Assembly: GCA_004353515.1 (NCBI GenBank)
Contig: SMNZ01000002.1
Coordinates: 620,001 to 684,000, forward strand
Length of the DNA: 64,000 bases
From: Alteromonadaceae bacterium M269
GTDB taxonomy: Bacteria; Pseudomonadota; Gammaproteobacteria; Enterobacterales; Alteromonadaceae
Direction: 5' to 3'
This document shows positions 57,067 to 64,000 of the stretch, in pieces. Each line of letters begins with the position of its first letter. Positions within the stretch are counted from its first letter, which is position 1. The notes beneath the pieces were generated by a model that had not been told where the DNA came from, made no database searches, and was given only the letters and a program-made list of their open reading frames with translations. The position numbers and the translations under genes are program-made.

Positions 57067-57633
57067 ATGAAAAAAATGATGATAGCGAGTGCGCTAACAG
57101 GTTTGTTAATGATGCCTTTGGCCAATGCTGCTGATTATATTGTCGATACTCGCGGTGCTCACGCATCGGTTAACTTTAAAATTAAGCATTTGGGTTATAG
57201 CTGGTTAACAGGGCGTTTTGATAAGTTTGACGGCAAGTTTAACTATGATAGTGCTAACCCAGAAGCATCTGAGATTACCTTTAATGTTGATGTAACCAGT
57301 CTTAACTCAAACCATGCAGAACGTGATAAGCACCTGAAGAATGACGAAGTATTAGGAGCGAGCAAACACGCTACAGCAACCTTCACTAGTACTTCTGTTA
57401 AAGATATGGGTAATGGCAACTTGAAAATCGTTGGCAATATGACATTAAAAGGTGTGACTAAGCCAATGACGATCGATGCTGAGAAAATTGGTGAAGGTAA
57501 AGATCCTTGGGGTGGTTACCGTGTTGGTTTCTCTGGCACAACTTTACTTAGCCTAGCTGATTTTGGTGTTCAAATATTCGGAGATTCTTCTCACGCAACC
57601 TTGGATATCCAAATCGAAGGTATTCGCCAGTAA
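57067..57633 (+). CDS. yceI: YceI family periplasmic lipocalin-like protein
   Basis: The 188-residue protein has a signal peptide (LANA-A, about 20) and the YceI beta-barrel: YIVDTRGAHASVNFKIKHLG, NADRDKHLKNDEVLG-type segment (NHAERDKHLKNDEVLGASKH) and FGVQIFGDSSHATLDIQIEG. YceI proteins bind isoprenoid quinone-like or lipid ligands in the periplasm. It follows cytochrome b561 by 4 bp, the classic b561-YceI pair. A strong hairpin terminates the operon. Confidence 0.93.
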   Translation: MKKMMIASALTGLLMMPLANAADYIVDTRGAHASVNFKIKHLGYSWLTGRFDKFDGKFNYDSANPEASEITFNVDVTSLNSNHAERDKHLKNDEVLGASKHATATFTSTSVKDMGNGNLKIVGNMTLKGVTKPMTIDAEKIGEGKDPWGGYRVGFSGTTLLSLADFGVQIFGDSSHATLDIQIEGIRQ

Positions 57634-57656
57634 CAAGACTTTTTGTTACTAATCCA

Positions 57657-57685
57657 TAGTGAATAGCCAGCTTGGCTATTCACTA
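57657..57685 (+). terminator. Hairpin terminating the yceI operon
   Basis: 13-bp perfect stem TAGTGAATAGCCA / TGGCTATTCACTA with loop GCT, 24 bp past the yceI stop. Followed only by TTTGA, so the T-run is weak. Confidence 0.7.
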
Positions 57686-57727
57686 TTTGACCTACACAAC
57701 CCCACCTCAAGAACCAACTTTAGTTCA

Positions 57728-58444
57728 TTATCGAAGACCTAAAGCGATAAGTTCGTTGGATGTTTTTTCTATTCCTTCTCGCGTTAATGGCGTTTTCCAA
57801 GGATAGCCATTCAATAGCATAAAAGCGTTATTTACTAAGCTATGATCAGTGGGGAGTGGGAAAGGAAGCGAGTGAGATGATTCGTCTGGCCTGATTGCTG
57901 AACGGTGCAAGGCTACTTGAATAAAGCCTACATGCATAGACCACAAACCGACCATCAGTTCTTCTACAAGTTTTTCACGACCTTCACCTTCAGCATCAAT
58001 TTCATCGCCAACAAGGGATTCAACAAAGAGCTGCTCCATTTTTCTGTCGACTATGTTGAGCTTTTCAACCCACTGAGGAGAGGCTCTATTGAGCAGTGCT
58101 TCATTACTGATAAGCATTTCAAGGTGCATACCAAAAGGCTCTTGATAGATTTTGTTCGGATCAAGTAATACTGGGCATAATAATCGTTCTGGGCCAGTAA
58201 GCGGAGATGATAATACCTTTGCAATAAGAGTCTGGGAAAATTCAGCATCTCTGATAGCAAGAGCAACTAACACATCCTCTTTTGAGCGAACATGTTTATA
58301 GACAGACCCGACGGAAATGCCAGCTTCTTTGGCAATCGCGCTCATTTTAAAATCGAGTAATGAGCTCTCTCTGATACATTTAGCTGATGCATCGAGTACG
58401 CGAGTTTCTTCTTCTTCCAATGAGTAACGTGCTGCAGGTGCCAT
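57728..58444 (-). CDS. TetR-family repressor of the adjacent RND efflux unit
   Basis: The 238-residue protein has the TetR HTH at residues 8-55 (VLDASAKCIRESSLLDFKMS, AIAKEAGISVGSVYKHVRSKEDVLVAL) and a helical ligand-binding region. It is divergent from the RND adaptor gene, and the 17-bp palindrome between them is its probable operator. Typical local repressor of an RND pump. Confidence 0.92.
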   Translation of the reverse strand: MAPAARYSLEEEETRVLDASAKCIRESSLLDFKMSAIAKEAGISVGSVYKHVRSKEDVLVALAIRDAEFSQTLIAKVLSSPLTGPERLLCPVLLDPNKIYQEPFGMHLEMLISNEALLNRASPQWVEKLNIVDRKMEQLFVESLVGDEIDAEGEGREKLVEELMVGLWSMHVGFIQVALHRSAIRPDESSHSLPFPLPTDHSLVNNAFMLLNGYPWKTPLTREGIEKTSNELIALGLR

Positions 58445-58588
58445 TTATTAACCTCAAGTATTCTTTTCCAAATTTTGGTGTTGGGTATATCCAACTGCAA
58501 TAGCAACGAGCATTTTAAAGTATTTAGCCTAATCTTTGAGAACAATTAAGATAAATTTTTCAGAGTAATTATTGCCATTTGAATTATA

Positions 58589-58605
58589 TTCGAATAGTAT
58601 TCGAA
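58589..58605. promoter_or_regulatory. Palindromic operator (TTCGAATA-G-TATTCGAA), TetR/RND intergenic region
   Basis: 17-bp perfect palindrome about the central G at 58597. A third TTCGAA half-site follows at 58611-58616. It lies about 50 bp upstream of the RND adaptor start and 150 bp from the TetR start, a position suited to repression of both. Confidence 0.8.
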
Positions 58606-58654
58606 CTTAATTCGAAAATCAAGTTAAGATCTAATTAGTAAGAGGAGAGTATTT

Positions 58655-59776
58655 ATGCGTATAGCATCAACAGCTGGCTTGTTCATTTTGCTACTGTCAC
58701 TTTCTGCCTGTCAGAAAGAAGAGGTTGAGGTGACACCTGAACCTGTTCGCGGATTAAAGACATTCTTAATCAGTGAACAAGAGAACAGTTCTGCAAGACG
58801 TTATCCAAGCGTGCTTCAGCCTTCGGAGTCGACTTCTCTATCTTTCCAAATTAATGGTATTTTGGGCGAGAATAATCTCGATGTTGGTCAGAAAGTCAAA
58901 GAGGGTGATGTGTTAGTCTCTCTTGATAAAAGATCTTTGGATCTGGCCGTAGAATCTGCTCGTGCTGCATTAGATGAAGCGAAAGCTGCGGCAAGAAATG
59001 CGAAAGCTGATTTAGAGCGTAAGGAAAAGCTTCGTGTTGACGGTGCTATTAGCCAAACTGAAATAGACAATGTGCGCACAACAGCAGCCACGTCACAGGC
59101 TAAGGTAGAACAAGCACAATCTCAGCTGGATAGAGCGCTTGAGGATTTATCTAAATCTGATTTGACTGCACCTTACGACGGTATTATTAACTCTGTAGCT
59201 GTTCAGTCTTTTAGCACAATATCTCCTGGAACAACGATAGCAACGCTTTACAACCCAAGTGGTTTTGAAGCGACATTTTCTGTGTCATATGACATCGCAA
59301 ACCGCCTAGTTGTAGGTAAGCCTGTGCAAGTGCGTTTGGCGGATAATCCAAAAGTTGTCCTGAGAGGGCAAGTGACCGAGCTAGCCTCAAGTACAAATAC
59401 GGTATCTAGTTATCCTGTTGTTATTGCTTTGCAAGAGACACATCCTAACCTAAAAACGGGAATGGCAGTTGAAGTGAGTATGGAATTCGCCGTCACTGAA
59501 GGTGAAGGTTATCCATTGCCTATTAGCGCAATACTGGTTGAAGGTTCTATTGATATTGATGAGAACTTTGATCCGTTAGAGCCCGTTGATGTTGCGGTTT
59601 TTGTTTATAACGAAGACACACAAACAGTCAGCAAACGCGTTATTTCTATTGCCGGTATTCGGGAAAACGAAGTTATTGCTGTAAGTGGCGTTGGGCTTGG
59701 TGACCGAATTGCTGTTGCGGGTGTCTCTTTTCTTAGAGAAGGGATGAAAGTTAAATTACTCGCTGACAACAAGTAG
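58655..59776 (+). CDS. RND efflux periplasmic adaptor lipoprotein (MFP)
   Basis: The 373-residue protein starts with a lipoprotein signal (LLSLSACQKEE, C19) and has the membrane-fusion layout: lipoyl halves (ILGENNLDVGQKVKEGDVLVSL), a helical hairpin rich in Ala and Lys (about 110-165) and a C-terminal barrel. AGGAG precedes the start. It overlaps with the RND pump unit 9 bp downstream. It couples the inner-membrane pump to an outer-membrane channel, which is not encoded here. Confidence 0.93.
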   Translation: MRIASTAGLFILLLSLSACQKEEVEVTPEPVRGLKTFLISEQENSSARRYPSVLQPSESTSLSFQINGILGENNLDVGQKVKEGDVLVSLDKRSLDLAVESARAALDEAKAAARNAKADLERKEKLRVDGAISQTEIDNVRTTAATSQAKVEQAQSQLDRALEDLSKSDLTAPYDGIINSVAVQSFSTISPGTTIATLYNPSGFEATFSVSYDIANRLVVGKPVQVRLADNPKVVLRGQVTELASSTNTVSSYPVVIALQETHPNLKTGMAVEVSMEFAVTEGEGYPLPISAILVEGSIDIDENFDPLEPVDVAVFVYNEDTQTVSKRVISIAGIRENEVIAVSGVGLGDRIAVAGVSFLREGMKVKLLADNK

Positions 59777-59785
59777 GTTATTGCC

Positions 59786-62700
59786 ATGGTTAGTTTAACT
59801 CGATTTGGTGTTGAATCATCACGATTTACCGTTATTGCAATGATAGGGTTGATGCTACTCGGTGTCGCCGCTTATTTGGGGCTATCTAAAAGAGAAGATC
59901 CTTCAATTACTATTCGCACCGTTGTTGTTACCGCCGAATTCCCAGGTATGGCACCTGTTCGTGTGGAAGAGCTGATTGTTGACCCTATAGAACGTAAAGC
60001 ACGCGAAATCAGTGAAATTGAAGATATTAACGCACTGATCACGCCGGGAAGGGCGGTCGTTCACTTGAATCTTTATGAAACGGTTCCTAATGATGAACTG
60101 CCAGAAGTGTTCGAAGAAATTCGAAACAAGATGAATGATGCGAAAGATGAACTTCCTGAAAATACCAAAGGTCCCTCGGTAAATACTGACTACGGTGATG
60201 TTGTTGTTGCTACTGTGGCCGTCACAGGCGAGGGGTTTGATTACCGTGAACTCAGAGAGTCTGCTAAGGCACTTCGGAAGAACCTCTATACAGTGAACGG
60301 CGTTGGTAAAGTGAGCTTAATGGGGGTTCAAGAAGAGCGTATCTGGCTTGAAATTAACTCGCGTAAATTAGCTGCTGTGGGTATTCAGATTCAGCAGGTG
60401 TTGGACGACCTTCAAGCTCAGAACATTATCCTGCCTGCGGGGCAGTTTGATAGTGGAGGTATCAATCTGATTCTCGAAGCCAATGGTGAGCTTAAAGATA
60501 TTGAAGCCATCAATAATGTACTGACCAAAGTTCCTGATCTCGACAGTAACGTTCGATTAGCTGATATTTTGCACGTTCGTCGTGGCTACGAAGATCCGAA
60601 GACAACACCAGCTTACTATAATGGCAAACCTGCGATTATGGTAGGTATTCAAATGACTAAAGGTCAGGATATTCAAGTATTGGGCGCTAAGATTAAAAAA
60701 GCTGTTCAAGATTTTGAGAGTACTCAGCCAATAGGTATTGAATATAGCTTTTCGACTTATCAAGAAACTAAAGTCACCAAAGCCGTTAACGAAGCATTGC
60801 TAAACGTGGTGCAAACCGCGGGCGTAGTATTATTGGTTCTGGTGTTATTTTTAGGTTGGCGCCCAGCTGTTATCGTGGCTTGTATCGTACCTTTTACTGT
60901 GATGTTTACGGTTATTGCTATGGGACCTATGGGAATTGAGTTGCAAGTGGTCTCAATCGCCGCAGTTATTCTTGCTCTGGGGCTTTTAGTCGATAATGGG
61001 CTTGTTATTGTCGAAGATATTCAAAGTCAGTTAAATCGAGGGATTGATCCCAAAGATGCTTCTTATGCTGCCAGCAAACAATTTGGTTCACCGTTAGCAG
61101 TTGCATCTATCACAACAGTCGCAGCTTTCTTACCTCTGCTTATTCTTCACGGCACAGAGGGTGAGTATGGTTACTCCCTTGGCGCGGTTGTTGGCTTGAT
61201 GCTAGTGGGCTCTTGGATCTCTGCTCTTTATTTATTACCGCCACTTTGTGTGTGGTTTGCGAAAAAGTCACCTAAAAAGCAGGACAAGGGACCAAGCTTA
61301 TTGATCACTGTTTATGGCAAGTTAATTACAAAAGCTCTGCCTGTATCCTTGCTGGTAGTGATTGGTAGTTACGTTATCGTGGTTTTATCAACTAACTTGT
61401 TCGGTGGTGTTAAAAACGAAATGTTCCCGTTGAGTGAACGTAATCAGTACCTGATTTATATGGACATGCCCAAAGGAACAGCGATCTCGAAAACTGAAGA
61501 AGAAGCGCTAGCTGTTCAAGAGTGGTTGGCAAATAAGGACGAAAACCCTGAAGTTACAGATACAACGATTTACGTGGGTGACGGTGGTCCGCGTTTCTAT
61601 CTATCGCTTAACCCGGGTGATGTTGATCCTGCTTCTGCGTTTATTTTGGTTAACACGAACGATTTTGAAGGCGCTTTGGTCGCATCCCAAAGAGCGCAAC
61701 GTTATTTGTTGGAACAACACCCTGCGGCCCGTTTTAAAATCAAGCGCTTGTCTATGGGCGGATCTGAATCTGGGATTGTCGATATCAAGATATCTGGCCC
61801 AGGTGTAGATAAGTTGCTGGCTTTAGCTGATCAAGTCGAAGAGAAGTTTGCTGAAGCCCCTAATATGATTCAAAACGAGGATGATTGGGGCAATAAAGTT
61901 CTGAAAATTATCGTTGATATTGCTCAGAATAAAGCCAGAGATATAGGTGTAACTTCTGAGAACGTATCGCAGATCATGGACTCGTTCTATTCAGGTTCAC
62001 AGGTTTCTGAATTCAGAGAGGGCACGTACTCTATTCCGATTATGTTGCGTGCTGAAAAAGATTTCAGAGATAGCTTGGAAGACTTGGAGAACCTTAGCAT
62101 ACCCGCTAATGGACGTTTGATTTCGCTTGATCAAGTTGCGACCTTCATTCCGAAGTATGAGTTGTCTCAGCTACGTAGAGAGAATCAGCAACGTACCATC
62201 AAAATCTCTGCGAAAAGCGGGACTTTGCCAGCTGCGGAACTACTGGAATTTATCCAGCCAACCTTGGATGAACTTGATTTATCCGGTGGATATAGCATTG
62301 AGATTGCCGGTGAAACAGCGGACAGTGCAGACATAAACCAGAAGTTAGGATCAGGGCTACCTTATGCTTTCCTCGTGATGCTGACGGCGATTATGTTCCA
62401 ATTTAACTCTTTCCGCCGTGTAACTTTGGTGTTCATGACTATCCCTTTCATCATAGTAGGTGCTCCGGTTGGTTTGTTGCTACTTAACGAGCCTATGTCT
62501 TTCTTCGGTACCTTGGGCATTATTTCATTGGCTGGGATTATTATTAACAACGCCATTGTGTTGATTGACCAAATAGATATTGAATGGAAAACGCACGGTT
62601 TAAAAGAAGCCATAGTTATAGCTGCTAAAAAACGTGTAACGCCTATTACACTAACAACTTTAACGACAGTTGTAGGTTTGACTCCTATGGCAATTAATGG

Positions 62701-62884
62701 CGGTGCATTGTTTGAGCCAATGGCGACGTTAATGATAGGTGGGCTAGCCTTTGGCTCACTGATTAGCTTGTTCTTTGTTCCAACGGCGTTCTATTTATTG
62801 TTTGGGACTTTCTCACGATTCTTCAATCACGTATTCAGGAAGAACGATAGAGATGTCTATCCGGCAGATCCTGAACACTCATAA
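59786..62884 (+). CDS. RND family efflux permease (AcrB/HAE-type)
   Basis: The 1032-residue protein has the 12-TM RND layout with two large periplasmic loops. The TM4 proton-relay segment GLLVDNGLVIVEDIQ has the Asp-Asn pattern, not the HAE1 DD pair, so it may be closer to the HAE3/AcrB-distant clade. Other motifs: TTVAAFLPLLILHG, GTLGIISLAGIIINNAIVLIDQ and SLISLFFVPTAFY. Operon: TetR-controlled adaptor plus pump. Substrate unknown. Confidence 0.94.
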   Translation: MVSLTRFGVESSRFTVIAMIGLMLLGVAAYLGLSKREDPSITIRTVVVTAEFPGMAPVRVEELIVDPIERKAREISEIEDINALITPGRAVVHLNLYETVPNDELPEVFEEIRNKMNDAKDELPENTKGPSVNTDYGDVVVATVAVTGEGFDYRELRESAKALRKNLYTVNGVGKVSLMGVQEERIWLEINSRKLAAVGIQIQQVLDDLQAQNIILPAGQFDSGGINLILEANGELKDIEAINNVLTKVPDLDSNVRLADILHVRRGYEDPKTTPAYYNGKPAIMVGIQMTKGQDIQVLGAKIKKAVQDFESTQPIGIEYSFSTYQETKVTKAVNEALLNVVQTAGVVLLVLVLFLGWRPAVIVACIVPFTVMFTVIAMGPMGIELQVVSIAAVILALGLLVDNGLVIVEDIQSQLNRGIDPKDASYAASKQFGSPLAVASITTVAAFLPLLILHGTEGEYGYSLGAVVGLMLVGSWISALYLLPPLCVWFAKKSPKKQDKGPSLLITVYGKLITKALPVSLLVVIGSYVIVVLSTNLFGGVKNEMFPLSERNQYLIYMDMPKGTAISKTEEEALAVQEWLANKDENPEVTDTTIYVGDGGPRFYLSLNPGDVDPASAFILVNTNDFEGALVASQRAQRYLLEQHPAARFKIKRLSMGGSESGIVDIKISGPGVDKLLALADQVEEKFAEAPNMIQNEDDWGNKVLKIIVDIAQNKARDIGVTSENVSQIMDSFYSGSQVSEFREGTYSIPIMLRAEKDFRDSLEDLENLSIPANGRLISLDQVATFIPKYELSQLRRENQQRTIKISAKSGTLPAAELLEFIQPTLDELDLSGGYSIEIAGETADSADINQKLGSGLPYAFLVMLTAIMFQFNSFRRVTLVFMTIPFIIVGAPVGLLLLNEPMSFFGTLGIISLAGIIINNAIVLIDQIDIEWKTHGLKEAIVIAAKKRVTPITLTTLTTVVGLTPMAINGGALFEPMATLMIGGLAFGSLISLFFVPTAFYLLFGTFSRFFNHVFRKNDRDVYPADPEHS

Positions 62885-62900
62885 TTTTCTCGCAGAGGGT

Positions 62901-62932
62901 AAAAGCCCATCCTATAAGTGATGGGCTTTTTT
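62901..62932 (+). terminator. Rho-independent terminator after the RND pump
   Basis: AAAAGCCCAT, 10-base loop, ATGGGCTTTT, followed by TT. Typical terminator 16 bp past the pump stop. Confidence 0.88.
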
Positions 62933-63035
62933 ATGAGGTACAGTAACCTCAGCTTCGCATAAAGGAGCATTTGAACCTGATTCATAGTGGATATTACACC
63001 TGTAAGTTAGTCGGCTCTCTTATACAAAACTGAGG

Positions 63036-64000
63036 TTACAGTAATTTACTAACGCCGCTCATGAGAGTTGCTTTTAACCGCTTCTTACCTGTTAAACCCG
63101 TATGGGTACATACAGTCTCTATGGATTGTCTTTGTAGGCAATAACGAACCAGCGTTTCTCGCTCAGTATCTGACAAGTCTTTTTGAAGATATTGCACTTT
63201 GCTAAAGCTAAAAAGAAGTAGTTCAAACAGCAGGTGCTCAACGAGCTCAAGAGGGCGTTCGCCACGTGAAAACTGTTTTAGATGAAGCAAAGCACCTTCG
63301 GATACGCCGGAGTATTCTAAATGTTCTAATCCCATCTGAACCAGTGAGCACGGAAGATCATTGAATCGATTGGGCAGTTGATAGGCAAACTCGTTGGAAT
63401 AAGCTTGCTTCACTTGCTGGCAGAGCTTGGTCGCTTTTGGAGACAATGGACAAATCATCAAGCCGCTATATTCACCGCTGGAAGCATCTTTTTGATAGCC
63501 GATCCTGATCAGTTGGTAGTCATTCCGTTGCCAAAACTGAACTAACGTATCTTCGAGACCAAAGGAGGTGCCAAGCATATCGACTTGTTGTTCTTGCGCT
63601 ATGTTCTGTAGTTGTTGAAGCAGCTCTGAACCAATACCTAAACCTTGATAGAGTGGATTAACAGCTATTCTTACGGTTCTATAGTAAGTTAATTCTGTAG
63701 CCTGTTGGAAACCAGCATGGAAGCACAATGATTGGCTCAGCAGGTGCCCATTGACTCGTCTTTTGCCTTGTTGAATGTCACTGGTCAGCACTTTTAAGTA
63801 TGCAGGTTCGCTAACAAACAGTATCGCCCCAACAATATGCCCTTCATATGTTGCGGTAAGAACATGGTGGTCAGGGCTATCGAGTAGTCGTTGCAAGTCG
63901 TCGGGTACCGTTTGGTAATGCGCATTCACCATCAATGAAAAAAGGGCGCTTAGTTGCTCTGGTTGCTCAACTAAGCCTTTTCCTGACAGGCGATTAAACC
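63036..64000 (-). CDS. tmcA: TmcA, tRNA(Met) cytidine acetyltransferase (C-terminal part; 5' end cut by window edge)
   Basis: The frame is open to the window edge at 64000; the start is outside. The visible 321 residues are the C-terminal part of TmcA: the GNAT domain (ILFVSEPAYL, LLSQSLCFHAGFQ, TVRIAVNPLYQGLGIGSELL, DMLGTSFGLEDTLVQFWQR, YQKDASSGEYSG) and the tail. TmcA forms N4-acetylcytidine at the wobble base of elongator tRNA-Met, using ATP in the missing helicase part. In front of GNAT, FSLMVNAHYQTVPDDLQRLLD matches the end of the helicase region. The call is from memory of TmcA and is strong. Confidence 0.88.
   Translation of the reverse strand, partial: FNRLSGKGLVEQPEQLSALFSLMVNAHYQTVPDDLQRLLDSPDHHVLTATYEGHIVGAILFVSEPAYLKVLTSDIQQGKRRVNGHLLSQSLCFHAGFQQATELTYYRTVRIAVNPLYQGLGIGSELLQQLQNIAQEQQVDMLGTSFGLEDTLVQFWQRNDYQLIRIGYQKDASSGEYSGLMICPLSPKATKLCQQVKQAYSNEFAYQLPNRFNDLPCSLVQMGLEHLEYSGVSEGALLHLKQFSRGERPLELVEHLLFELLLFSFSKVQYLQKDLSDTERETLVRYCLQRQSIETVCTHTGLTGKKRLKATLMSGVSKLL

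Overview
The window looks like chromosome from a moderately AT-rich gammaproteobacterium, probably marine or environmental. The evidence is the core gene content (hemW-rdgB, srmB, leuABCD, pyrG-eno, the end of tmcA), a yggN-like gene beside hemW-rdgB, and many envelope and transport genes of gammaproteobacterial type. The genus cannot be fixed from sequence alone; Kangiella/Pleionea-like relatives are only a guess. No rRNA, tRNA, CRISPR array, integrase or full insertion sequence was seen.

Layout. 0-5.7 kb: a truncated TlpA-like thioredoxin, a MocR-type regulator, a lipoprotein plus a secreted DUF1566 pair, and a YggN-like periplasmic protein. 5.7-7.9 kb: hemW, rdgB and a small membrane protein. 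8-11.6 kb: two serine hydrolases, a two-gene unit behind a Fur box, a DUF2024 protein and a CxxC mini-thioredoxin. 11.7-22 kb: half of a MITE-like repeat, a GNAT, srmB, several unassigned membrane or secreted proteins, an AraC regulator divergent from a secreted isochorismatase-like hydrolase, a DUF1707/LiaF-like protein and a degenerate HD-GYP protein. 21.6-26.5 kb: leuABCD with a readable leucine leader peptide and attenuator.

26.8-39.7 kb is the striking part: an apparent accessory block whose two sides carry related gene 3' ends. It encodes a bicovalent-type FAD oxidase (divergent), a CvaA/HlyD-type export adaptor, two double-glycine precursor peptides each preceded by a duplicated three-hairpin leader RNA, a two-TM candidate immunity protein, a SelO/YdiU-fold enzyme, an HlyC-fold acyltransferase-like protein lacking the usual histidine, a processive-type GT2 glycosyltransferase, a C39-peptidase ABC exporter, and an M16 (pitrilysin-like) peptidase behind a promoter/operator nearly identical to that of the export adaptor. 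This resembles class IIb microcin loci (MceI/MceJ, MchD/MchC), but the precursors end in G-x-Leu-Val rather than a Ser-rich tail and their cores lack Lys and Cys. I infer an undescribed RiPP/microcin system modified at the C-terminus.

39.8-64 kb: an unassigned protein whose 3' end is repeated at 26.7 kb, eno, pyrG, a single-domain response regulator, a sterol-desaturase-family hydroxylase, hydrolases, a chemoreceptor, a FadL-type porin, a VOC protein, a CGNR regulator, a GNAT pair, a complete MITE-like element, a redox operon (flavin reductase, Baeyer-Villiger-type monooxygenase, cytochrome b561, YceI), a TetR regulator divergent from an RND efflux adaptor and pump with a clear operator, and the 3' part of tmcA.
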